Origin: Chloroherpeton thalassium
Lineage (GTDB): Bacteria > Bacteroidota > Ignavibacteria > Kapaibacteriales > UBA2268
NCBI GenBank assembly: GCA_020720105.1
Contig: DYPF01000004.1
Location: forward strand, 7,707-45,056
DNA: 37,350 nucleotides
Direction: 5' to 3'
A program made the translations under genes and the position numbers. Shown piece by piece: positions 28,362-37,350 of this stretch; position 1 is the stretch's first letter, and each line of letters starts with the position of its first letter. The notes beneath the pieces are model-generated. The model had not been told where the DNA came from. It saw only the letters and a program-made list of their open reading frames with translations, and did not search any database.

Positions 28362-29599
28362 TGCTCAAACAAAACTCCAATCAGATAAATATCGAAGATT
28401 ATGATTACTCTTTACCATTAGATAATATTGCTCAATTTCCCTTGGAACAAAGGGAAATGAGCAAATTGCTTTATGCTAATTTGCAAACAAATACAATCGA
28501 AAATAGATATTTCTATGATTTACCCGATATTTTAAAGGATGATTTCTCCAATAATAATGTTTATTTGGTTCGTAATTCAACAAAAGTGTTTCCTGCTCGT
28601 TTTTTTTTAGAGAAAGAAACAGGCGGTAGAGTAGAAATATTACTCGAAGCACCAATAACATATAATTTACCCGAATTAGCATTAGCAAATCCTTCACCAC
28701 AGGTTTGGGAATGTATTGTTCGAGGCAGAAATCTTAACGAAAACATACGATTAAAAGGACATTTTCAAGGAATTGAAATAAATGCTATTATTCAAAATGT
28801 TGTTGAGGGCAAACGACATATCCAATTTGAATGGGCACCAAATTCATTGTCTTTAACTGAAATTTTGGAGCAACTTGGCAAAGTGCCTCTGCCGCCCTAC
28901 ATTGCACGCGAAATGCAAGAGCAAGACAAGCAAACTTATCAGACAATATTTGCCGAAAAACAAGGATCAATCGCAGCACCAACTGCGGGTCTTCATTTCA
29001 CAAACCAAGTAACTCAAAAACTATTAGAGAATAATGTACAAATATTGGATTTGACTTTGCACGTTGGTTCGGGTACATTTGTGCCTATCAAAGCAGATTC
29101 TGTTGATGAGCACGAAATGCACTCAGAACAATTCCAAGTTGATATTGAATTTCTACAGCATCTGAAAAATGCTTTGAGTAATTCGAATAGAAAAATTATA
29201 GCAACTGGCACAACAAGCGTCCGCACTTTAGAATCGCTTTATTGGCTTGGAGTAAATTTAATTGAATCTGGAGAAATGAATTTCAGAATTAATCAATGGA
29301 TTTGGAAAGATAAAAGTAAGAACATAGATGCAAATAAATCAATTGAAGCAATAATTAACTATATGTTAGATCAAAAAATGAATGTACTTATAGCTAATAC
29401 CCAAATTATGATTATTCCCGGTTATGAATTTATGATGATTGATGGTTTGATTACTAATTTCCATTTGCCCAAAAGCACACTACTATTGCTCGTTTCTGCT
29501 TATGTTGGCTACGATAATTACAAAACGATCTATGAATTTGCACTAAATAATGATTATAGATTTCTCAGTTATGGCGATGCTAACTTATATTTGAAATAG
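28361..29599 (+). CDS. queA: S-adenosylmethionine:tRNA ribosyltransferase-isomerase
   Basis: DYDYSLPLDNIAQFPLEQREMSKLL, PLPPYIAREMQEQDKQTYQTIFAEKQGSIAAPTAGLHFT, LHVGSGTFVPIKADSVDEHEMHSE, ITNFHLPKSTLLLLVSA. Confidence 0.97.
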   Translation: MLKQNSNQINIEDYDYSLPLDNIAQFPLEQREMSKLLYANLQTNTIENRYFYDLPDILKDDFSNNNVYLVRNSTKVFPARFFLEKETGGRVEILLEAPITYNLPELALANPSPQVWECIVRGRNLNENIRLKGHFQGIEINAIIQNVVEGKRHIQFEWAPNSLSLTEILEQLGKVPLPPYIAREMQEQDKQTYQTIFAEKQGSIAAPTAGLHFTNQVTQKLLENNVQILDLTLHVGSGTFVPIKADSVDEHEMHSEQFQVDIEFLQHLKNALSNSNRKIIATGTTSVRTLESLYWLGVNLIESGEMNFRINQWIWKDKSKNIDANKSIEAIINYMLDQKMNVLIANTQIMIIPGYEFMMIDGLITNFHLPKSTLLLLVSAYVGYDNYKTIYEFALNNDYRFLSYGDANLYLK

Positions 29600-29702
29600 A
29601 AAAGGTGTTAGGCGTTAGGTGTTGGGTAAATTTGTAGGGGCATAGCTTGCTCTGCTCAAAATCCCACCCTGTGATGTGGCAAGGAGTAGGCTCTGATAAA
29701 AA

Positions 29703-29870
29703 TTATTCTTTTATCATCTTCAGCGTCTTCCTGCCATTACCGCCAACGGCTAAGCCTATACGCAGTAAGGGATTGCGGGCGATTTCCTGCCAAATGTTTT
29801 ATATACGTTGTCCCGTTCGCCCTATTTTTGCAAGGAAATCTTCTTCTATGATGTTGTTTTCTATTATCAC
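29703..29870 (-). pseudogene. Degraded coding fragment with one in-frame stop
   Basis: Minus-frame translation VIIENNIIEEDFLAKIGRTGQRI*NIWQEIARNPLLRIGLAVGGNGRKTLKMIKE*; locally more GC-rich than the flanks. Confidence 0.35.
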
Positions 29871-30120
29871 TCATCTTTCATGTTTAAGCTCACAAATATA
29901 CTATTTTAAGCTCAATAATCAATGTTTTTGAGCTGTATTTTTCTTTAAAATGAGATACAACTCGTTTTTTTTTACGAAATTGCCTTTTAAAAAAACATAA
30001 ATTTCAAACTTTCCCTCATATATTTAATATTTATTTTGAAAATTATCAAATTAACATTGGATTCGTCACTTAGCTTAAGAATGACTTTTTGTTCTTGTGA
30101 ATATAACACCAACATAATAA

Positions 30121-30154
30121 AAAAAGAGGCAGCCTAATTGACTGCCTCTTTTTT
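30121..30154 (-). terminator. Intrinsic terminator downstream of the T9SS-type surface protein (bidirectional appearance)
   Basis: AAAAAGAGGCAG-CCTAATTGA-CTGCCTCTTTTTT: strong stem with T-tract on both strands. Confidence 0.85.
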
Positions 30155-30177
30155 CTCGCAAGTTGAGAGTTTATTGA

Positions 30178-33100
30178 TTATTTTACAATATTAATTCTCT
30201 TAACGAATGTTATGCCATTTATTGTAATGATTGCATTATACGAACCATTAGCAATTTGATTTACATTCAATTCAATTGATTTTGTTCCTGCGGATAACTC
30301 ACCTTCAAACAAGTTAGCAACAAAGCTTCCATCTGCATTGTAGAGAGCAACAGAAACATTAGCAATTGATGATAAATCAACATTTAAGTAGGAAGTTGAA
30401 TTTGCAGGATTTGGTTCGAATTCACTAACGGAAACTACACCTTCGTTGCCAGTCAAAGTAATTGAACTTACTTGGCTGTATTCATAACTACCATTTTTGT
30501 CAACCATCTTCAAACGATAATCGTAAGTTTGATTTAAGTTTAAGTTCTTATCAACAAAAGGTCCGTAATGTGAAATTGTTCCAGAATTGCCCTTTGTTTG
30601 TTCTTCGCCAATCTTAGTAAATGTATTAGCATTATCAGTGCTGCGTTCGATATCGAATCTTAAACCATTAACTTCGCTTGTTGTAGTCCAGTTTAAAGCT
30701 ACTGAATTAGTACCAACTGGATTAGTGTTGAATGATAATAAATCTATTGGAACAACATAACCTTCGTTAGCATCTGCATAATCAATCAATGAACGTAGTA
30801 CGCTTTCGATTCCTGCAAAATGTCTCCATTCCACACCAATCAATCCTAAGTTATAATCAACTGCATTATTAGTGATAGCTGCAATTTTCATACTTTCTGG
30901 AACTAATTGGATTTTTGAATAAACTTTAGTGTCAAACCACACGTTGTCGTATAGCATACCAATACGAGCAACACCATTACCAACTACTTGAATATCAAGT
31001 AATCCTGGTAAAGGATAATTGTTAGGGTAAGTAGCAACATTATTCAATTCAAAAAATGTTTCTGTTACAGGGAATTTTTGTAATCTACCAATATAAGTTC
31101 CATCTAAGCCATTACCAGCATAATTATTTGCAGGGGCTTTTAATGGAGTTGGCATAACTGCACTTTCAGTAGCGTGGAAGTAATCAGAAAAATCTTCGTA
31201 CAAAGGTTCATTATTTCTAATGAAATCTTGAGAACTTAAGAATATATTCTTTTTGTCGCCCAATAAAGCATCACCAGTATTCAAGAATTCAAGTAAATTA
31301 CGATATTCGTATATGCTTAGTTGATTTAACATACCTGGAACAACTTCGTCGTGTCCATCAACCCAGAACATAGTTTTGTACATCGAGTAGTCAATGGATC
31401 TTCTTTCCCAAGCTTTTCTATCGATTACATCATAATCATAACGAGGATTTTCTAAGTTTAAGTTATTGTAGAAACCTAATCTGAATAAACCAGCTTTCAA
31501 TGAATCTAAGTTCAGATTAGCAGCTACTTCGTTAGCATCGCTTAAAGTTGGATCGATTGAAGCCCAATCTTCAGTTGTAATTAACATTTTGTATCTTGAA
31601 CGTTGCAAGAAGAATCTAACAACTTGTGATATTTGATTATTCCAATTGTTTTCATCATATTGCAAATTGATTGATAATAAATATCTTGGAGTAACATTTG
31701 CAGTCATTTTAGCGAATTGAGCAGGAACATTAGTGTATTCATCAGGAGTACCTACAAAATCACTATATGTTTTTGGAATAAAATCGTCTGGAACGCCATC
31801 GCCTAAATCAAATGATAATTCAGCAACTTCGCCAGCGATTAAGTCATTAACATTAATTTGTTTTGTGAGAATAACCATTCCATCATCAAATCTGTTTGCT
31901 TTTGATTCACGAGTAATTGTTAAAGTTGCAACCACGCCTGATTGTAATTGAGTACCATTATTGCGGAATTGTGCCTTCACTTCAACAGGTACTTGAGTAA
32001 CAATATATTGGGCGTCATCAAAAGGTAAGCCTTCTGTTGCACGATATACTAATGGCTCAGTAAAGTTGATAGACTCAACATCAACTACATAAGGAGTGCC
32101 TGTGAATTGTTCAGCACCAACATCATAACGATGACCAGCATCGCCACGAAGCACGCCATCAACGTCATACTTAACATAATCAAGAGCAATACCGCGTCCA
32201 TCTAAAGATGAACCAAATGGCACAGGATTATTTTTGGAACGTAACTTACTTGGGTTACCTGTGTAAATTTGCAAGTCGTTGGTGAAATCATAAATTTCAA
32301 CAGAAGATGATTCCTGACCAGTCCAAGCCATCCATTGATCTATACGTGTAAATTCAGTTGGAACACCAAATTCCATTATGTCGCAATCTTCATCAGTTTC
32401 GATAAATCTTACAAAATCAACATTTGCTGAACCTTTGGTGTAATAAACGTTATTATTGAATATATTCTTATCATCATTTGGCTGCATTCCGTATAAGAAC
32501 ATAGCAGCAGCGACTTCATTCCCTGCTTTCACTAATCCATCTTTAATTGCAACTGCATTATTGATAATACTTGAATTTTGTGCTTGAAGTAGAGTAATAC
32601 CTGCAATTTCGCCTTCGTTAACTAAGAATTCTTCGTTTACATCATTAATAATAATTGTATTATTAGCAATTTTAGTATTTTGAATTCTGTAGTCAAGTGT
32701 TTTTGGAGGATTAGTAAAGTAAGCTGAATTTCCAATATCATTTCTATTTGTAAGAACTGCGATACCCAACAAATCTGTTTTAGTTGTAGTAGCATTCAAA
32801 TCACGAATAATATTATTTGTAATAGTTATATTATCATCAGTATTTGGATAGAACACAGTAGAAGCTCCTGTTCCAAATGTAAATCCTGTTTGTTCAACAA
32901 AAATACCAGCAGCACCAGCAGGTGATTTAATGTTACTTATTTCATTTCCATTTATAGTAATGTTGGTATTGAAATACCCAAAATAGCTTTTAGTTTGCTT
33001 GCCACCCATAAAGATACCAGCTGTTTGAACAATAGAGTTTTGAACTAAGTCGATTCTGTTTTCAGTATAAGTTGAATTATCAGAAAAACCAATAAAAATA

Positions 33101-35823
33101 CCTGCATCACTTAGATTAACAAATGTATTATTTTCAACTAAGTTGTTGTTATTATAGTATTGTGGGATATTATCAGTTAAAGCTTCTTTTAACAAACCAA
33201 TACCTAAATCAACCAATCCATATCCAAATCCATTAACAACATTTCCAATAATCTTATTATTTTCATTATTGAGTGTATCAACATTGAATGTATTTGAATT
33301 AGTTTTTGGATCGAATGGAGGAACACTTCTAATTAAGAAACCAGCTGAGAAATTATTCACTGCTTGGTGATTAAATTCTTTTAAAGCACCAGCTGTATAA
33401 CTAACTAATGGCATCTGACCTAAGAATAATGGATTTGCATCGCTAATTAGCAAATTCTTGATTGTAATATTGCTCGCACCATCACCTAAATAGAAAGGAA
33501 CTCTTACTTTATTGTTTGGTGACTGCATAATTACTTGAATTGTATATAATTCACCACCATCAAAAGTAATATAACCAGCATTATTCGCTAAATCTTTCTT
33601 TCTTGTGTCGGTTGCTTTGTTTATTGGAGCTTCTAAGTTTTCTGGGTTCATATTTTGACCGAACTTAAAGCCAATACCACTACCTGCATTAATGTAAATT
33701 TTAACATAACCACGAGTACTAATATTTTCTGATGCTTTGAAAGTTACAGTATTAGTTGCACTCATACCAGGGATATTAGAAGTCATATCAATTGCTGGAG
33801 CTGTTGTATTATAAGAATAACCAACTTCGTGGAAATTGCTGATAAATTTGAAAGTAACTGGAGCAGTAATACCTTTCTTATACATTGCATCTACAGCATC
33901 TTGGATAGTAGCAAAGTTGCCACCAGTACCTATTGTGTAAGTTCCAGCTAAACCGGCTGATACTGTAAATGAATAATTCAAAGTATTATTTGATGGGATT
34001 TCGTCACCAGTAACAGGTGCTTTGAAAGAAACAACATAAGTTCCAGTCAATTGAGGAATAAACACATCATCAAAATAATAATCAATAGAATTACCATCGC
34101 CAGCAGGAAGAGCTTCGATTAAGCCAGTCTTGGTATAAACGACTACATTATTTTTCGAAATAGTAACTGTAGTAGCTAAATTGGAAATATCTGTTGCACC
34201 AAAGTTGAATATTCTATACCCAGGTCTAACAGGTACGTAAGCATAAGAAGTTGATGAAGGAGCCAATACTTGAGTAATAGCAGCCTCGATTTCATAAGCA
34301 ACCTCAAAATAGTATTTTGGGTCAATATCAAGTGGGGTGCCGTTATTTAACAAATTGCCATCTGGAGTTAGCGCACTTGTTGCAACTTTGTATGTAATAT
34401 AGTAATCGCCTATGTATTGAGCATCAAAAGAAGGTGTTGTTACATCAACGTATTCATTTCTCGACAAAGGGTCTAATTGATTTTGCCATGTTTGATTTTT
34501 TGTTGCAACTAATTGATTAGAAGCTGCATTATACACTTTTGCTTCAACTTCAAAATAATTAATGTCTTTTTTACCAACATTAGTTACTCTTAATGTCAAA
34601 GGAACATAATGATCACCAAAGCGGTAAGCAGAAGCTTCCTTTTTAACAGGTTGCATAATTTTTGATGCTTCTAAATCGTAATCTAATGCAATATAGAATC
34701 TTGATTTTATTGTTTGATTTAATGCAGGATAACCTTCAATCTCTAAAATTGCAGTTACTTCATACAATCCACCTTCAATCAAATGTTGGTTGGTCTTCAG
34801 GTCGAGAGCACCATTGTCGCCAGCAGCAATACCTTTTGCTGCCGCAATATCAAATCTATAAGTTGGACCAACAGGCTGTGGGTTAAAATTAACAACTTCG
34901 TCGTCTGGATAATTTATATCTTGAATTGCAGTATATATTGTTTTTGGATCAACTGAACCAATAGGACCTGTTATCGAATATCGTAATGCAACAGCATATT
35001 GAGTATCTTCTCTTGAAATTAAAACATAAGGGCGATTTACTGCATCGCTATAGATATAGTCTTCTGTCAATACATACTTGCCATCAGGATTCACTTTCAC
35101 TAATGAAGGCAACACTTTCAAAGAATATGTTCTACCTTTAGGAATTTTAAATGGTGCATCACCTAATATATGTCTTACTGTATTAGCCTCTACGTTGCTG
35201 TAATAAAATGTGGAAGGATCGTTAGGATCGTTTGGTTTAACATTGATGTAGTTACTTGCTACTGAACCAGTGAAGTAAATCCATCCGAATGTGAATTTCG
35301 CACCCAAACCTTCGTTTTCTCCATATTGTATTTTAATCTCGTTTGATGTTTCGTAAAATTTAATCTGAACATCAAATGTTGCTCCACCGCCGTTATTGTA
35401 GGTACGAGCATCTCTTTGTTCGATTGTTAATACTCTGAAGGGAGCAGAACCAGTAACGGTATAGTATAAGCCATCTTCAGTTACTAAATCTCCAGCATAC
35501 CACGATACGATATTTGGATATGTATATAACTTTGGAATTGCCAGTGCTGATGGCTCGCGGTAAGTGTTCATCGAGATATAACCATTACCATAAACATAAA
35601 GCTTGGTTATATTTTGATTATCGTATCTGAAAGTGAAGGGCATTGATAATTCATACCAAGGATCATCGCCTTCTCCCATAAATGTTCCATTTGTGATTGG
35701 GCTGAATAATTCAAAGTTTTCTGCCATTTTTGATCCCAAAAGCGATTGTGCATTGCTTGTTGTGGTTCCTATGACCAGAAAAATGAATAAAATAGCTCCA
35801 AGAACGAGTTTAGCTCTTTTCAC
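30178..35823 (-). CDS. Large secreted surface protein with right-handed beta-helix-like region and T9SS type-A C-terminal sorting domain
   Basis: Signal peptide MKRAKLVLGAILFIFLVIGTTTSNAQ; repeated NxI/NNxI motifs (e.g. NNNLVENNTFVNLSDAGIFIGFSDNSTYTENRI); C-terminal FEPNPANSTSYLNVDLSSIANVSVALYNADGSFVANLFEGELSAGTKSIELNVNQIANGSYNAIITINGITFVKRINIVK. Confidence 0.9.
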   Translation of the reverse strand: MKRAKLVLGAILFIFLVIGTTTSNAQSLLGSKMAENFELFSPITNGTFMGEGDDPWYELSMPFTFRYDNQNITKLYVYGNGYISMNTYREPSALAIPKLYTYPNIVSWYAGDLVTEDGLYYTVTGSAPFRVLTIEQRDARTYNNGGGATFDVQIKFYETSNEIKIQYGENEGLGAKFTFGWIYFTGSVASNYINVKPNDPNDPSTFYYSNVEANTVRHILGDAPFKIPKGRTYSLKVLPSLVKVNPDGKYVLTEDYIYSDAVNRPYVLISREDTQYAVALRYSITGPIGSVDPKTIYTAIQDINYPDDEVVNFNPQPVGPTYRFDIAAAKGIAAGDNGALDLKTNQHLIEGGLYEVTAILEIEGYPALNQTIKSRFYIALDYDLEASKIMQPVKKEASAYRFGDHYVPLTLRVTNVGKKDINYFEVEAKVYNAASNQLVATKNQTWQNQLDPLSRNEYVDVTTPSFDAQYIGDYYITYKVATSALTPDGNLLNNGTPLDIDPKYYFEVAYEIEAAITQVLAPSSTSYAYVPVRPGYRIFNFGATDISNLATTVTISKNNVVVYTKTGLIEALPAGDGNSIDYYFDDVFIPQLTGTYVVSFKAPVTGDEIPSNNTLNYSFTVSAGLAGTYTIGTGGNFATIQDAVDAMYKKGITAPVTFKFISNFHEVGYSYNTTAPAIDMTSNIPGMSATNTVTFKASENISTRGYVKIYINAGSGIGFKFGQNMNPENLEAPINKATDTRKKDLANNAGYITFDGGELYTIQVIMQSPNNKVRVPFYLGDGASNITIKNLLISDANPLFLGQMPLVSYTAGALKEFNHQAVNNFSAGFLIRSVPPFDPKTNSNTFNVDTLNNENNKIIGNVVNGFGYGLVDLGIGLLKEALTDNIPQYYNNNNLVENNTFVNLSDAGIFIGFSDNSTYTENRIDLVQNSIVQTAGIFMGGKQTKSYFGYFNTNITINGNEISNIKSPAGAAGIFVEQTGFTFGTGASTVFYPNTDDNITITNNIIRDLNATTTKTDLLGIAVLTNRNDIGNSAYFTNPPKTLDYRIQNTKIANNTIIINDVNEEFLVNEGEIAGITLLQAQNSSIINNAVAIKDGLVKAGNEVAAAMFLYGMQPNDDKNIFNNNVYYTKGSANVDFVRFIETDEDCDIMEFGVPTEFTRIDQWMAWTGQESSSVEIYDFTNDLQIYTGNPSKLRSKNNPVPFGSSLDGRGIALDYVKYDVDGVLRGDAGHRYDVGAEQFTGTPYVVDVESINFTEPLVYRATEGLPFDDAQYIVTQVPVEVKAQFRNNGTQLQSGVVATLTITRESKANRFDDGMVILTKQINVNDLIAGEVAELSFDLGDGVPDDFIPKTYSDFVGTPDEYTNVPAQFAKMTANVTPRYLLSINLQYDENNWNNQISQVVRFFLQRSRYKMLITTEDWASIDPTLSDANEVAANLNLDSLKAGLFRLGFYNNLNLENPRYDYDVIDRKAWERRSIDYSMYKTMFWVDGHDEVVPGMLNQLSIYEYRNLLEFLNTGDALLGDKKNIFLSSQDFIRNNEPLYEDFSDYFHATESAVMPTPLKAPANNYAGNGLDGTYIGRLQKFPVTETFFELNNVATYPNNYPLPGLLDIQVVGNGVARIGMLYDNVWFDTKVYSKIQLVPESMKIAAITNNAVDYNLGLIGVEWRHFAGIESVLRSLIDYADANEGYVVPIDLLSFNTNPVGTNSVALNWTTTSEVNGLRFDIERSTDNANTFTKIGEEQTKGNSGTISHYGPFVDKNLNLNQTYDYRLKMVDKNGSYEYSQVSSITLTGNEGVVSVSEFEPNPANSTSYLNVDLSSIANVSVALYNADGSFVANLFEGELSAGTKSIELNVNQIANGSYNAIITINGITFVKRINIVK

Positions 35824-36062
35824 GTTATAACTCCTTATTTATTGAAATAAAAATCTTTTTTCTATACTTATATAATCCAAACTACAAATTTAAAAAAAAA
35901 CTCACACAAGTTACCAATTTTTGTTTAATTTCTTTTTGTATGTTTCTTTCTTAATTTTTAGTTATTTTTGTTTTTCAAAATAATCTGGTTTTGAATTCAA
36001 TTTTGAAAAAATACAAATTCTCTCTTTTAAAATATTACTAAATTACTAATAAATAAACAATT

Positions 36063-36542
36063 ATGGAAATTAATAGTTATAGTTCGAGAAAAAAACCTCT
36101 ACTTTTTTTAGGTTATGGCTTGATAGCCATTGGAATTGCAGTATTTTTTCAATTTAATTTAAAATCTTATAGTGTGGAATATTTTACACAATTTAACTTC
36201 ATTTATCTGTTTATTTCACTATTTGGAGTGGTTGTAGTATATTTTGGCAATAATCAGCATTATTTTTTGTTTTACGACAATACAATAGAGTTCTGGGACA
36301 GAAAACTTAAATTTTCGACTACTTTTAGTGATATTTATCACATTAAAATTTTCGCTACAGGAAATTCCTCTCAATTCTCAATTGCAATCGCAAAAGAATC
36401 TGATAAATCTGTTTTTAAAATTTCAACTTCATTTTTTGATTCAGAAGAATTGCTCAAAGTCGCTCGCAGATTTAAAAATCTTTCTGTTGAATTTTCGTTT
36501 TTGTTTGAAGACGAACCAAATTTGTTAAAGGAAAATAAATAA
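36063..36542 (+). CDS. Two-TM membrane protein, possible bacterial-PH-like domain
   Basis: Complete ORF; LLFLGYGLIAIGIAVFF and FIYLFISLFGVVVVYF TMs followed by a beta-rich region; located directly upstream of cysS. Confidence 0.6.
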   Translation: MEINSYSSRKKPLLFLGYGLIAIGIAVFFQFNLKSYSVEYFTQFNFIYLFISLFGVVVVYFGNNQHYFLFYDNTIEFWDRKLKFSTTFSDIYHIKIFATGNSSQFSIAIAKESDKSVFKISTSFFDSEELLKVARRFKNLSVEFSFLFEDEPNLLKENK

Positions 36543-36563
36543 TCAATAAAAATAACAACAATT

Positions 36564-37350
36564 ATGCTAATTTCATTATATAATTCTTTATCCCGCAGTA
36601 TTGAACCTTTTACTCCCCTAAAAGAAAATTTAGTGCGTATTTATTCCTGCGGACCAACAGTTTATAATTTTGCTCATATTGGAAATATGAGGGCTTTCTT
36701 GTTTGCCGATTTGCTTCAACGAACGATTCGTTATGTTGGAAACTACGAAGTAAAATGGGTGATGAATATTACTGACATAGACGATAAAACAATACGTGAC
36801 AGCAAGTTAGGCTCATCTGCTTGGTTGCCAGAAATGGGCGAGCAAACAAGTGAACCAAAAGATAATCTTAGGAAGTTAACTACATATTACGAAAATAAAT
36901 TTTATGAAGATATTCATGCTTTAGGAATTGATACTAATCATTTTTATGCTAATCCAAGAGCTACCGATTTTATTTGGCAAATGCAAGATTTAATCAGAAA
37001 AATCTATGATAATGGTTATGCTTATATTTCTGGCGGCTCTATTTACTTTAATGTTTCCAAGTGGGCTAAAGCAGACACCTATGGCAGACTGAAAAAGATT
37101 GATTGGGAAAACTTCCAACATGGTTCTCGCGTAGATGCTGATACATACGAGCGAGAAGATGCAAGCGACTTTGTACTATGGAAAGAGCAGAAGGAAGGAG
37201 AACCAATTTGGGAATTCGAACTTGAAGGTAAGAGTTTGCCAGGTCGCCCTGGTTGGCATTTGGAATGCTCTACAATGGAATATGAAATATTGGAATTACC
37301 TTTTGATATTCATACAGGTGGAGTTGATTTGAAATTTCCACATCACGAGG
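36564..37350 (+). CDS. cysS: Cysteinyl-tRNA synthetase (5' part, truncated by window end)
   Basis: Manual translation open to window end: MLISLYNSLSRSIEPFTPLKENLVRIYSCGPTVYNFAHIGNMRAF...NITDIDDKTIRDS...PGRPGWHLECSTMEYEILELPFDIHTGGVDLKFPHHE. Missing from the ORF track because no stop is reached. Confidence 0.96.
   Translation, partial: MLISLYNSLSRSIEPFTPLKENLVRIYSCGPTVYNFAHIGNMRAFLFADLLQRTIRYVGNYEVKWVMNITDIDDKTIRDSKLGSSAWLPEMGEQTSEPKDNLRKLTTYYENKFYEDIHALGIDTNHFYANPRATDFIWQMQDLIRKIYDNGYAYISGGSIYFNVSKWAKADTYGRLKKIDWENFQHGSRVDADTYEREDASDFVLWKEQKEGEPIWEFELEGKSLPGRPGWHLECSTMEYEILELPFDIHTGGVDLKFPHHE

Noticed and set aside
29727-29820. Possible integron attC site in the GC-rich patch
   Set aside because: Core sites do not match RYYYAAC/GTTRRRY with consistent pairing; no integrase seen.

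Overview
This is a low-GC window with the character of the Bacteroidota/FCB superphylum. The taxonomic call is inferred from a T9SS-type C-terminal domain, the split ATP synthase operon and AT-rich codon usage. Most of it is housekeeping and envelope genes: a DnaJ/CbpA-like co-chaperone; a ManC-like / RmlC-like / M50 protease run; a phosphate-selective-type porin; an F-type ATP synthase cluster lacking beta and epsilon subunits, with an hldD-like epimerase between atpA and atpG; aspartate kinase; an L-2-hydroxyglutarate oxidase-like protein; UDP-glucose dehydrogenase; an envelope cluster (TPR protein, outer-membrane barrel, SPOR protein, TonB-like protein); metG-queA; a 1881-aa T9SS-type surface protein; and the 5' part of cysS, which is missing from the ORF track because it runs off the window. 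I see no rRNA, tRNA, CRISPR array, intact transposase or recognisable defence system. The observations most worth a second look are: (i) a ManC-like protein whose GxGTR signature reads GTNDP, followed by an RmlC-like protein with His->Asn in the GFAHGF motif; (ii) hldD embedded in the atp operon; (iii) a composite palindrome+repeat present in inverted orientation on both sides of the F0 genes, one copy directly after atpE; (iv) an 18-bp TIR-like sequence bracketing lhgO plus a ~131-bp MITE-like element; (v) the TPR/OMP/SPOR/TonB cluster with an EHK-rich linker; (vi) an anti-sigma-like protein apparently fused to a beta-barrel-like C-terminus; (vii) a decayed coding fragment at 29703-29870. None of these is proof of a new system.
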